From: Schizophyllum amplum
Lineage: Eukaryota; Basidiomycota; Agaricomycetes; Agaricales; Schizophyllaceae
Length of the DNA stretch: 64,000 nucleotides
Reading direction: 5' to 3'
NCBI GenBank assembly: GCA_007026445.1
Contig: VDMD01000006.1
Span: 1,054,001-1,118,000 of the forward strand
Shown: piece after piece, positions 46,079 through 57,393 of the stretch
How positions within the stretch are numbered: the stretch's first letter is position 1
Layout of the letters: each line of letters opens with the position of its first letter
The notes under the pieces: generated by a model
Told to the model about the DNA's origin: nothing
What the model saw: only the letters and a program-made list of their open reading frames with translations
Databases searched by the model: none
Translations under genes and position numbers: made by a program

Positions 46079-47888
46079 CTGCGACAAGCAACGAGCAGCG
46101 GCACTTGGTGTCCCTCGTTCTCCAATCGAAGAAGGCCCTGCAACACGGCGAGCAGCTGTGTTCGCGCGCCAGGGATCACTCCACCTCCTCGTCCCAGAGC
46201 GCAGTGGACGTCCTCGCTATCGATGCGAAAGTGCGCTGGATTGCTGATGGAGTGCTTGAGCAGCTCGAGGTGCGTGCTCCGATCGTTGCCAGTGCAGGTG
46301 TTGACAACGGCTACAGGTGGCTGCGGCTGTCGCGTCGAGCATCGCAGACAAACGCGCAGGGATTATGGAGCAGGTCAAGGTCAGTATCCTTTTTGTATGT
46401 GCAGGCCTGCTCTTGAACATCCTTCTAGGCTTTCGACGCGTCGCGTGCACAGCACACAGGCGAGCTGGATCAGATTCTGGAATCCCTCGAGTCGCAGCTT
46501 GTTCCTCCCGACTTTCATGAGAACTCTGAGGCCTCCTCCCTCTTCGGCAGCCAGCATTCCGACGACGACGAGCGCCAGCATCAGCAGAGCCCCTCTGACA
46601 CCGTGCGCGACTTCCGCCATCCGCCCCGCGCGGTGGACCGGCGCCGGTGGAAGAACCTGCGTGACTTCGTGGACGACCGCGCGATCGACCAAGTGCTTGA
46701 TATCATGGATGACGAGCGGGGCGCGCTGGATGTAGGTGAGGTTCCCGGCAGCGGTCGGGACGTGCGGCGCTAATGCGGCGTGAAGGATACCCTGCACAAG
46801 ACGCTCGATTATCCGGAGTCTCTCATGCGGTCGATAGACAGCATTAGGAGCGGGCTGCCAGAAACCGGCGCATTTCCTGCAGTGGAAGAGATCATCAGCT
46901 CACAAGATGCGATAATACACTCGATGGCCGGTCATTTGGAAGATCTCGCTAAGCACTACGACCAGATGGCAAGTGCTCTGCACATCACGGAGGAGGGCCA
47001 TGAACACACTGAAGAGGAGATTGAGCGTGGGTATTCCGTATCACCTGTCTGCACACTCGTTTTGAGCGTCGGGTTGCAGAAATGCACATGGACACGGACG
47101 AGCTTCCGTCGATTATGACTGAGCTCGAGGAATGCTTGACTGCGATAGAAGAACTGCAGTGAGTCTGTCTGCCTTCGTCTTTGCTCCAGTCTCAACCGCA
47201 CAGCGATCGTCTCACCACAGCGGAAACGGACGGCAAAGCTCATCTCGTATACCTACGGCAAACGCTGAAAGACCTCGACCAACTGGGAGACATCATGTCG
47301 GAGATGCTCGTCACGCAGGACTCTGTACAGGTTTATTTTTTCCGTGAAATTTCTGAGCCTATGCTGAGGCTTTAAACCTAGGCAGCATGCGTCGAACAGC
47401 TGATCCGCTTACAACAGCGCCTCGATCCACTGAATCAGCTGCACGACCAGTACTGTGCGTACCAAACCTCCTTCAACAAGCTCGTTCTCGAGATCGCGCG
47501 CCGGCGGCACTACCGCGAGGCTGCCGAGAACGTCGTGCGCGGCATGATGGACCAGTTGGAGGCAATGGCGACTGGCGAGTCAAACCATACGCTTCATCAA
47601 CCTGGACTAATCCTTCTATTCGATAGAGGAACTGGAGGTCCGCGAGCGCTTTAATGCAGAGCATGGCGCGAACCTTCCCGAGGACATATGCCTCAGCATC
47701 GGCAATGCGCCAACGCGATGGGAGATTGGCCCTTTGGCGGGCGACGCGCGTGAGGTCCTGCCGGATATCCAGGCAGATATCATCACTGATGTGAGTCCCC
47801 CATATGGGCGGGTATAACGGACTGCTGAATAAGATCACAGGCGAGGGAAAGGCTCAGTGGCGAAGTGAACGTCCTCGATAGTCTTTAG
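46079..47888 (+). CDS. ATG17: Autophagy-related protein 17
   Basis: Nine exons beginning MSDPATSNEQRHLVSLVLQS. The protein is almost wholly helical (QILESLESQLVPPDFHENSE, YPESLMRSIDSIRSGLPETG, DELPSIMTELEECLTAIEEL). It ends with the conserved ATG17 block YREAAENVVRGMMDQLEAM, then EERELEVRERFNAEHGANLP and EDICLSIGNAPTRWEI. ATG17 scaffolds the Atg1 kinase complex at the phagophore assembly site as a crescent-shaped dimer. The intron between MAT and EERELEV uses a GC donor (ACTG|GCGAGT): a GT donor nearby breaks the frame, while the GC donor exactly restores the conserved sequence. Confidence 0.92.
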
Positions 47889-48260
47889 GATTCTGAGCAT
47901 CGGCCTGATGTCTCGCGGCAATGTAATTGTAAGCCAGTTGTGAAGCCAGCACTCGTGGGAGTCGGCACAAGGCAGGAAAGCAGGCATTTTCCGACAACAA
48001 GTATCCTATTGCGCAACTTCATCGACGGCGATCTCAATGAAGCCCTTTCTGTTTCCGACTCGGATGAAAGCATGTCGACATCTGTATTCCCAGCACGCAA
48101 AGAAGATGTCTGTCGAGTCATGCGTATCCCGATCCTCTGGAGGTTCCCCTAGTGCATTGCTGAGCTGTATCGCCGGAATATGATTGTCATGCCCTTGAAC
48201 AGTGAGGAATACCCGGTTCTCAGTCATCCGTCACCAGCATGTCCCGGACCGAACGGCATG
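47889..48260. other. Intergenic
   Basis: No supported gene. A minus-strand frame (MTENRVFLTVQGHDNHIPAI) from 48227 is short and unsupported. A SDR promoter TATA box follows at 48261. Confidence 0.45.
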
Positions 48261-48267
48261 TATAAAG
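48261..48267 (+). promoter_or_regulatory. TATA box of the SDR gene
   Basis: TATAAAG lies 46 bases upstream of the ATG at 48307. Confidence 0.45.
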
Positions 48268-48306
48268 CAGCCATCTCAACTGTGTGATACGCGCACCACA
48301 GAAACC

Positions 48307-49393
48307 ATGAGCCCCTCAGCAGAACCCAAAGTCTGGCTCAGTAAGTCCTTCATCCACTGCTCGATGGTTTCCGCCATTCACGTCTTACACACAGTCACCG
48401 GCGCATCCGCTGGCCTCGGTCGCTGCATCACTGAGTATCTCCTCGGACGCGGCCAGCGAGTCATCGCTACATGCCGCACACCCAGCGCCCTCGCCAACCT
48501 AAAAAACAACAATGCTGCCACCATGTTCCTCGTTGTTCCTCTTGATGTTACCAAGTCCGAGGACATTCCACTCGCCTTCGCGCAGGGAAAGGCGGCTTTT
48601 GGGCGCATCGACGTCGTGCTCTGTAACGCCGGTGGCAGCGACATGCTCGAGATTGAGGGAATGACGGTCGAGATGGGCTCGGCGCTCTTCGCGCTCAACT
48701 TCTGGGGCGCGGCCGACGTGGCAAGGGAGGCGGTGCGGTTTTTCCGAGAGGACAACTCGCCGATGGGAGGCACGCTGCTACAGGTGAGATAGTCGGGGAC
48801 TGGCGTTCTGCTTAAACACCGTGTGTGCTCATGGTGTCATACAGATCTCCTCACTGGCTGCCGTGCAAGGCATGGCCAGCATCGGCTACTACAGTGCCAC
48901 GAAGAGTGGTAAGACGGCCTTTGAAGCGACATGCATGACCAGCTGACCGACATCCTCTCCAGCGATTGGCACGCTGCTAGAAGCCTACAGCAAGGAAGTC
49001 GACCCTGCATGGAACATCCAGGTGATGCGCGACCTTGGCTGAGGTGTCTCTGTCTTCTGACCACCGAAGCAGATGCACAACATCGTCCTTGGCTCGTTCC
49101 TAACTCGGAGCGTCGATCCTGCGCACGGCGACCCGTACAAGCACGCACCACCGCCTGCGTACACCGGATCGCACCTCACCGCCAACCAGATGCGTGCAGG
49201 ATATCGCACGATGCGATTTCCGCCTGCCGCACAGGCTGCGCGCGCGATTGTGGACGCAGTGCTGAGCGGCCAGCCGCTGCCGTTCCATCTTCCGATCGGA
49301 CATGATGCACTCGCCTTCATGCGCAAGAAGGCGGAGGAGTACATTCAGAGTTGTGAGGCAGTGGAACGGTGGTCTACAGGAATCGTCGAGTAA
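48307..49393 (+). CDS. Short-chain dehydrogenase/reductase
   Basis: Five exons starting MSPSAEPKVWL. After an intron the cofactor motif TGASAGLGRCITEYLLGRGQ appears, followed by LDVTKSEDI, DVVLCNAGGSDMLEIEG (NAG) and ISSLAAVQGMASIGYYSATK, with the catalytic Ser and YxxxK. The C-terminal part (EEYIQSCEAVERWSTGIVE) is a substrate-lid region. This is a classical SDR of about 300 residues using NAD(P)H. The substrate is unknown. A similar C-terminus is common among fungal SDRs of the oxidoreductase/retinol-dehydrogenase-like subgroup. Confidence 0.9.
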
Positions 49394-49688
49394 AGTAGCA
49401 GCCTGTGGATTATCTGCACTTCTTCGCAAAGCCTAGGTTGCCTGGAGCTGCCTCTCACTAGTACGTTTGTCACGAGGATACAGACATGTTGCTCATCTAA
49501 CTGAACCTAGCGAACACCATGCCTTAGACAAATGCAGTATCATGTCAAGGAGCGTGAACGCATCAGACAAGAACGCGAATCAGCCGTGGCCGCACCGTTC
49601 TGGCTACTTCTGGCTACCGCCTTCGCCGCTATCGTGATTTGGTCGTATGTAGTGTGCCGAAGCCCTACCGTCCTTGCCGCCCTTCGCC

Positions 49689-49695
49689 TATATAG
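49689..49695 (+). promoter_or_regulatory. TATA box of the epimerase gene
   Basis: TATATAG lies 83 bases upstream of the ATG at 49772, which argues against using the upstream in-frame ATG at 49532. Confidence 0.55.
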
Positions 49696-49771
49696 GTCTG
49701 CTGACCCTTCGATGTCGCAATCAGGCTATGACGCACCGCAGACGTCTCTTTGTGTCTTGCTATCCCCCTCC

Positions 49772-50962
49772 ATGAAGATCGCGATCACAGGTTGTAATGG
49801 GTCGGTCGGCAGGCGCGTCGTCCTCTGCGCGTTGAGGCGCGGGCACCACGTCCGCGGAATCGATCTTTCGCCAGATACATCAGAGGCTCTCATAGCGCTG
49901 GTAGGCAACAAGGCGTCCAGCTTCGACTATCACTCGGCAGACCTGCGTGACTTCGACGCGGTCCTGCGCGTCTTGGAGGGTTGTCAAGCGGTCGCGCACC
50001 TCGCAGGCATCCCGAACCCAACAGACTACAAAGTGCAAGCACATAACACGTAAGGTTTTCAGCTGAGGGTCGGGGCATCAGGGCGCTGATGTACTTTGAC
50101 TAGTAATGTTGTGATTTCGTGGAATATCCTCCGCGCTGCAGCTGAAGTAGGTGGTTGCGCATCTCTTGGCTGCGGCCTGGTGACATGCCACCACACAGCT
50201 CGGCATCAAGCATGTCGCTCAGGTACGTTCAGGCGCACGGAGGCTGGGTTAGTGGACTACTGACGGTACTGCGCAGGCTTCCAGCGTCAACGTTGTGACC
50301 CTGGTTTACAGCCAGAAGCCAGATTTCCACTACTTCCCACTCGATGAGGAGCATCCATGTCTCCCTGACGAGCCGTACGGTCTATCCAAAGTGTTAGTGA
50401 ACTCGGAGCGAGCAATCAATTTGATAGCCCTTGACTCATCGACGCACTAGCATTGCTGAGCTTCAGGGGAGTACGATTGTACGACGTTACCCCGATATGC
50501 GCGTGGCCAGTCTCCGCTTCTCATGGTCTGTACCCGAGAAGCCGGGGGCGCACTGGAAACCCTTCAGTCGCGCGGCGACCGATTTGTGGGGCTGGGTACA
50601 TGTGAGCGGATCTAACACAATCCACGAGGTTGTGGTAGCTCACCACGGACTGTTGGGTAGGAGGACGACACAGCGGAGGCCTTCCTTCTCGCTCTAAAAC
50701 CAGATAACGCAAGATGGTCGGGTCATGAAGGTAAGCTATCTTACAAGTCCTTGGGCTTCGACCACAGGAAACTAATCATATGCCAGCGTTCTTTATAAGT
50801 GCACCGATAATCTCGTACGAGGAACTTGACTCGAAGGATCTGCGTCTTGAGTACTGGCCCGACGTACCCGTCAAGGAAGGGAAGGACGTAAGTGGGCAAA
50901 AGGGGTTCTTCGACTGCAGCAAAGCGCAAAGGCTGCTCGGATGGGTTCATAAGGCGATGTAA
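49772..50962 (+). CDS. NAD-dependent epimerase/dehydratase (extended SDR)
   Basis: The start MKIAITGCNGSVGRRVVLCA carries the GxxGxxG motif of an extended SDR. Several short introns follow. Later motifs are DLRDFDAVLRVLEGCQAVAH, AGIPNPTD, HVAQASSVNVV, EPYGLSKVIAELQ (catalytic YxxxK) and MRVASLRFSWSVPE, ending in CSKAQRLLGWVHKAM, the usual end of UDP-sugar epimerase-like proteins. Upstream, an open frame from 49532 encodes a possible membrane segment (LLLATAFAAIVIWSYVV), but a TATA box between it and 49772 favours the shorter start. The substrate is unknown. Confidence 0.88.
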
Positions 50963-51249
50963 ACTCTTTGGATATTGGAGTCATTAGAATGTACACACCA
51001 TCTATAATACATTTCAGCTCGGTCTAGACACAAGCACGGGCCAGTGGCGGCTAGTAGTCGATACAACGTGGCCTTGGTCGCTCGGCGCGAAATTGATTTT
51101 GAGTATGACGGCAAAGCCGAGCAATTACATTGTGTGATGAAGGCGTACAATGTTCAGATGGATCAGGCTCACGCGTGCCCGCGGACAGATTTAGGTTGGT
51201 ACCTACGCACGCCGTCAGAATAAGGGATGGAAGAAAAATCGAACGATGC

Positions 51250-52581
51250 TCACGGTTCCTCCAGATATTTGGCCTCTTCCTCCGTCAGCTCTCCATCGAC
51301 GACACTGTCGTCGATGCGCTTGATGGAGTTGATACCGACAATGGGGCTAGCAACGTTCCGCAGCACCCATGCAAGGGAGACCTAGCATACTCTGAGCTCG
51401 CGGAATCATCCAGGAGACACAACAGGCATACCTGGGACATCTTCCAGCCGCGCTTCTTCGCGATCTCCTCAACACGCTTGCGGACTTCGATGTCGTCGTC
51501 CGACTTCGCGCCGAACAACTTCGTGCGCGTGGTGTCAGTTTCACTCAAAGCGCGTGCCAGGACGCCGCCGGCGAGGGGCGACCACGGAATCACGCCTATA
51601 CCGTTGTACTTGCAGTACGCCAGCATCTCACGCTCCTGGAAGCCATCTTGTCAGCAAACAGATCTATATAGCGCGATCCTTCCCCACTAACCTCCTCGCG
51701 GTAGAGCAGCGAATATTCGTTCTGCATGCTCACGAACTTCGTCCACCCGTTCTTCTCGGCGATCTCGTTGAGGAGCGCAAACTCCCAGCAGCGCATCGAG
51801 CTCGCGCCGATGTAGCGCACCTTGCCGGACTGAACAAGGTCGTGCAGCGCCTTCATCGTCTCCTCCGGCGGGGCGGTGTGGTCATAACGATGGATCTGAT
51901 AAAGGTCGATGTACGACGTGTTCAGGCGCGCAAGAGATCCCTCGACAGCATTGAAAATGCCCGCGCGAGAGAGGCCGACTTGGTTGACATACTCCCGGCT
52001 TTGGACGACGGCAGCAGTTTTAGCGAAAGTCATGGCATCGCGGTCGGCACCCTTTCCAACGAGGCCGCAACACTTTGTTGCGATGATGATCTCCTCGCGC
52101 GGAATTTGGTACTGATTGAAAAATCAAAACGGCATAGCCTGTGTGGGATGATCCAACCCACCTTCTCAATGAATTTGGCTATAATGCGCTCGGAGTCGCC
52201 GTTGGAATAGTTGTTGCTCGTGTCGAAGGTGCTGGCAATATTCCTTGTAAGGCATGTTTATCTGTTGCTTACCCGCTGGACTCACTTTATGCCGCGGTCC
52301 CAGGCGGCCTTCATAATTGGGAGCGCTTCGTCTTCGCCCTTGATCCACTGACTCGATGGGTCGAAGGACTGTACAAATGCCACAATCAGTTAAGTAAGAG
52401 GCCCACCTGTCGCTCAGCGCACGTACCGCCCACTTGGGGTTTCCGAATGTCATCAGACCCATCTGTGCGAGAATGCATGAATACAGGCTTGCGTTTTACG
52501 CAAAATCAATCCACTCACGATGGGCACCGAGATGCGCAACCCGCTCTTCCCAAGCTGGGCGTACTTGACTGAAGCAGACAT
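51250..52581 (-). CDS. Aldo-keto reductase
   Basis: Exons begin MSASVKYAQLGKSGLRISVP at 52581 and continue GLMTFGNPKWA, FDTSNNYSNGDSERI (active-site Asp and Tyr of the AKR barrel), then LARLNTSYIDLYQIHRYD, SGKVRYIGASSMRCWEFALL, the VSMQNEYSLLYREEEREML region and VIPWSPLAGGVLARALSET. The last exon reads SLAWVLRNVASPIVGINSIK, and the protein ends EEEAKYLEEP. This is a (beta/alpha)8 AKR of the AKR13/auxin-induced-like type that reduces carbonyls with NADPH. The C-terminal intron (GTATGCCT to GCTAG) was needed to recover the conserved NAD(P)-binding end. Confidence 0.92.
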
Positions 52582-52655
52582 TGCGAAGAAGGTAAAGGGG
52601 GCTCGAGGACGTCAGTTGGTGTCTCTTGTGTTACTTCTCCCATGATCTTATACAG

Positions 52656-52937
52656 TCACTTGAGAAGGAGCTGAGTAAGCTCAAGTTGAGACAAGGACTG
52701 GCGCTTTCGAACTTCTGCGCCGACTCGGGTGATTGAGTGAGTCTATTTATCCAACCGGCTAGTTTACCCGGCCCTACCGTCTAAAGTCGAGACTGGGTTA
52801 CTCACCGTCTCATTCTCGATTGCGGCGGCGTTGACATATAGCGTTGACAAGTCTCCGTCAGCAGCAGCATCGGCAAAACGGTAGAGTGTCTGGACTCGGA
52901 GGCGCGATGCCGTGACGACTTCGGAGATCTCCGACAT
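52656..52937 (-). CDS. Possible small gene, 64 residues
   Basis: Starting at 52937, MSEISEVVTASRLRVQTLYR runs on as an amphipathic helix with ADGDLSTLYVNAAAIENET. Using the donor GTAACC (not the nearer GTGAGT), a short intron joins in frame to VKVRKRQSLSQLELTQLLLK and a stop at 52656. With GTGAGT it would instead end in KFESASPCLN and so on. The coherent amphipathic helices are the only support. It could be a helical subunit of a small complex or a non-coding 5' region of the aldo-keto reductase. Confidence 0.3.
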
Positions 52938-53370
52938 TGTCACGGTTGTTGAACTTGTGTGACACCGTTCGATGAGCCTTGTCTCTATGAAAAATTTGCA
53001 GCTTGCACAGATAGGACATCGACTAGTGGTGTTATTGTCAAATCATTGGTTCTTTGGCGACACCAAACTTCGATCCACGTGCCATTGCCATTTTGGGTGA
53101 ACAATGCGACGTGCACGCAATACGCGTGCCGTGCGTGGGTCACCTCCGAGGCGCCGGAGTTTTTCGGACAACGCCTGCTCAAGCGCTCAACGATCAGCGT
53201 TGAGCGCTTAGCGTTGACCGTGACATGTGACTGTCCAGACTCTAATAAGTGAGTATCAGATGCGATTCCCGTGTTAGTGTAGATCTACAATGTATGGAAA
53301 GGAAAACATTGTTTGCCTCTATGATGCGAGAATAAACAGGCGACAGACGTGACAAGAATGACTGTCTTCT
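52938..53370. other. Intergenic
   Basis: Holds imperfect inverted GAGCGCT/AGCGTTG runs near 53185-53215. No gene seen. Confidence 0.45.
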
Positions 53371-56300
53371 TCAGATCACAGCATTGACACCGACGTGGAT
53401 GATCCTGGGCAGAGATCAGCTTTCGAAAGACTGGCATAAATATGACTCACTCGTCCGCGGGCGTCATCCAGGCCGTCGTCTCCGGAAACATCGTCGCTAC
53501 GAGAATGTTAGCGTACTTGGATAGGTCACAAAGCGAAAGACATACCCATGCGATTGTAGATCTCCTCAATCATCATCGACCGAACCCAATTCACAACGGA
53601 AGACAGACGCCCATTATCGATCCTCTTGCTCAGGACGTGGTAATGCGGAGTTCTGTATCAGCATGATGAGACTGGCCACAATTACTGTATTAACGACTTA
53701 CATATGAGTGGATGTCTTGGCCACACGGCGGATCTCCTCTATGGTACGCGCAGCTTGAGGTGACGGCGCCATACTGGCTTCCAGGTCACAGATGCGGTCA
53801 ATGATATCCGAGACCTGGAGTTCATAGGTCAGCACCGAGCACACACCGTGCGTGCATTGAGACTGACCTTGACGTCGAACTTTTCCCTGAAGCCTAGGTG
53901 GTAGGTCGCGCTATAAAACCCTGGCGTCCCTTGGTTGGCTTGCCGCATATACAGATGCATAGAGAGTATGCTGTACCTTCCAGACTGCGCGTTTTCTGCA
54001 CAATGTATCGCGCTTCCGGTGTGATACGTGCAGTTGGCAGCACGCACACAGAGAGGAAAACCTGCGCATTCGTTGTCGACAGCGATCTCACTTGAACGAG
54101 GCTGAATCAACTCACCACCACGCGCGGGAGCGCCGGATACTGGCGGATGAAACCTTGCCGCACGTCAGTAAACCTGATGAAAAGAGACTACACAATGCTG
54201 CACCTACCGACAAACGTATGTGGCACGCCCCTGCCCGCTGTGAATTTGTGGAACACCGCGCAAGTCGGAATGCGGGTCAAGTCACGCCTCTGCGGAACCT
54301 TCTCGTCCTGGGCCTCATCGTTCTGCTCCATCGAGGACATGTTGCCCGAAAGATAGTAAAGCGGAGCAGGTGTGGGATCATCCATCGGTTCCTCGACCGC
54401 GCTGCCTCCTTCGCCGTCCTTGTCACCCGCGAGAAATGTCGGATCGTCAGGCAGGTCACCCTGGAGGATGAAATGCCGCAGGTTGACACGGTTCTTGCCA
54501 TCGAAAATGTCTTCGAGACCCTGCATTGCAGCACATAAGCCAAACATGTATACATACGCTCAAAGAACGAAACACGCACCTTTGCCCAAGTCCAATGCAC
54601 CATGATAGCTGCGAGGATCCCTCCGAGCATGAGCGGTACCCAAGCGCCGTGTGGCACCTTCTTCACCGCCGCGCCCCAAAAGAGGCCGTCGAAGAAGCCG
54701 AAAATAAGAATGAAGCCAACGCCGACGACAACCGGCCAACGCTTCACAACGCACATGTGCACGCCAAGGAGCAGAGAGGTCGACAGGCTGACGGTGGAAA
54801 CCGCAAACCTGAGTAAGAGGTATGTAAGCCCGAGAAGGTGGAGAGGAAAGAGCTCCACGCACCCATATGCATTTGTGAGCGCAGATAGGTCGGAAAAGCC
54901 TCCAACGACGGCGAGGACAGCGATAAATACTAGCAGGATAATGCTTCAGTATCATACAGCGAGAAGGGCAGATCGAACACGACTTACATGCCCAATTGAC
55001 CGCTGGCACATACACCTGCCCCTGGATCGTATCCGACGTGTACTTGAGTCGCAGCGGCGGGAAACTCTTGAAGTTGATGACCTGCTGGAACAAGCTGAAC
55101 GTCGCTGTAATCATGGCTTGCGAAGCGATGAGCTGTATGGGGATGTTCAGTGAACTTCAAAGTATAAGTAATTGACAAATTCACTTACCGTCGCCAAGAT
55201 GGCAAAGACGAAGACAATCCTGTTGTGCGGTGTAAGCAGGGTTTTGAGAGCACAAACATTGATGCGTACCAGAACAGCGGCCCATTACGTGCGCCGGGTA
55301 TGGTCTGATAGAAGATATTGGCGAGAACGTTCTCTCCATCGACGATCAGGCTGGCGCCCTGCCCGAGATATGCGAGGACTAAAGCCGGATAGACGACAAA
55401 GCAGAAAGACAGCTGTGAGAGGAAGTTAGCACAATAGTATCGCTCAAGTTAAAACTGAGCTTAAGAATCGAGACGTACGCGAATCGACGTTCTATTGAAC
55501 TGCCCGAGGCTATAAAAGCGTCAGATATACACGAATACAGAGGGAATGTCGAGCAGGAGCCCTCACTTCGCAAATATAGCTTCAGCGCCCGTGAAAGCCA
55601 AAAGAATGCCCGACAGGTAGTCGTAGTGGCCGGTGCGGACGAATACTGTACGCGCATGAGCAGACAAACGTTGAAGTGAGAAAGCGAACGACGAACGCAT
55701 AACGGCACGGGAAGGATCAAACGCGCGAAAAATCCCCGGAAACCTAGTGATGTTGTAGATGCCCGTGCCGGCAAGCAAGAGGAACCAGATGAGCGCGACT
55801 GTAAGAGTCAGTTTTTGTATCAGCGAGCGCGGCATATGAGTTGAGCAAGCGTACTGGGACTGAAAAGTGCAGAGATCTTTGTCGTGCCGAAGCGCTGGAC
55901 GAAAAAGACGGGGACGAGGAACGCCTGCGTAAAGTTAGTTGGATATTTGCCAGTCGTTTGTGAGAGAGGGGCGTAGGACATACGATGGCAATTCCTGTAA
56001 CATCCTTGGCAACGGACGGTTTGGCGACCGCTATGCCACCGACAGCGCTCGTGACGGAGACGGCGGGTGTAAAGACGCCGTCAGCCATGGTGAGCCTGCA
56101 ACTATGATGAGATGACGAGTGGGATGCCGTGTGCGAAGTGGCTGACGCTGTTCCGCACAAACACTGGAGGAAGTGTCGTCAGCTCCCGCTTGTACATCGA
56201 ACGATAAGACGGCTTGTGCTCACCCAGATGAGGAGAGGCCATCGAAATAAGCGTTTGAAGGACGACATTCGGGAAGAGGGGACATTGACGCTGTCCCCAG

Positions 56301-56815
56301 TGAGGGTACGGTCGTTGTCGAAATCCTTCTCGTCCGGGGGATATATGCCTTGATACAGGGCAAACGTGCCGCCCTCGCCTGGTTGACGGTCAATCGTGAG
56401 CGAAGGCATGAGCATGGAGTGAGTAGACGGACCTTCGCGAGTGCCAAAGTAGAGCGAGACGAAGACCTGCTAGATGTTAGCAGGGCTCATCGTGAGACCA
56501 AAGTCGTCGACGCACATATTTAAGCAAGGGAATCAATGTGAGGGACCAGATGATAGCCGAGACTCCACCTATCACATCCTCTTGCGAGGGGACGCTACCG
56601 CTGGCAGGCCATATTCCGTTCAGGACGTACAGCGGCGACGTGCCGATGTCAGAGTATATAATGCCTACGGTCTGTCAGAGCGGCTCCCTAACGCTATCCA
56701 ACGGGCACTTACCAAGTGTGGAGAATGCCAAAGCGAGAAGCTGAAATCCGCGCGCTTCGACCGCCGTCCGCTCGAAATTTCGGGCGCCTGACTCGAGGAC
56801 AATGAGAGAAGCCAT
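53371..56815 (-). CDS. HAK1: HAK-family high-affinity potassium transporter
   Basis: Start MASLIVLESGARNFERTAVE at 56815; an in-frame upstream ATG (MTPAQQLVFRS, 56926) exists, but a TATA box at 56855-56862 favours the shorter form. About fifteen exons follow. The KUP/HAK core is plain: FQLLALAFSTLG, GREGEGGTFALYQ-type, SLTMADGVFTPAVSVTSAVGG (TM4-5), LLAGTGIYNITRFPGIFRAF, GHYDYLSGILLAFTGAEA, GQGASLIVDGENVLANIFYQ, QAMITATFSLFQQVINFKSF and YGFAVSTVSLSTSLLLG. The cytosolic C-terminal part continues RIPTCAVFHKFTAGRGVPHT and ends IIHVGVNAVI, as in other fungal HAK proteins. It is a proton-coupled K+ symporter of the plasma membrane, usually induced at low K+. Confidence 0.93.
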
Positions 56816-56854
56816 GAGCACAATGCGTGGGGCTTCGGAAGCCCCTTGCGTGAG

Positions 56855-56862
56855 CTTATATA
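56855..56862 (-). promoter_or_regulatory. TATA box upstream of HAK
   Basis: On the minus strand TATATAAG, about 40 bases before the ATG at 56815; it falls inside the coding frame of the alternative start. Confidence 0.4.
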
Positions 56863-57393
56863 CAGCGTGGCGGGCATGGAGAATTATATACGCCGATCGA
56901 AAGACAAGCTGTTGAGCGGGCGTCATGTCAATGGCGATATTCGCGCTCCCCGCGATACGCGCAGGGCTGTGTCCTGCGCATCACTGAGGTATAATGGCGG
57001 TTGGTCCTATCATTGACCAGCGAGCACGGTGACGCAGATATCAAATGCACGTTCATGGGAAACCGTCGCTGCAATGCATCCAAGACGCCGCCCGTGGCAA
57101 TGCGCGGATGCACATTGCATATATCGCTGGAGACCGATCCAGGCTAGTCGGGAACTGCATGCTCATGGGGTTGACAGTTGGGAAATTTGAGCATGCGGCG
57201 TAGCCTGCGCGATTTTTGCCGAGTCAAGACGGCGTCGTGACGGTTGAAGACAGGAAATTGCTGGGAAATTGAACAAAGAGTGACCGTGGGAGATTCTGGG
57301 AATCGTCATGCGCTTAGTCAGCAGCGCGCCGCGTTCGGCGCTCGTCGCCTCCTCGGACCGCGTCGTGCACTGCGCTGCTCTCGTCCTGCCACG
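56863..57393. other. Divergent intergenic region
   Basis: Between HAK (leftward) and ARP3 (rightward). Only short frames; nothing else recognised. Confidence 0.5.

Noticed and set aside
49532..49771. N-terminal extension of the epimerase with a membrane segment
   Set aside because: A TATA box at 49689 lies between it and the conserved start; Rossmann fold begins at 49772.
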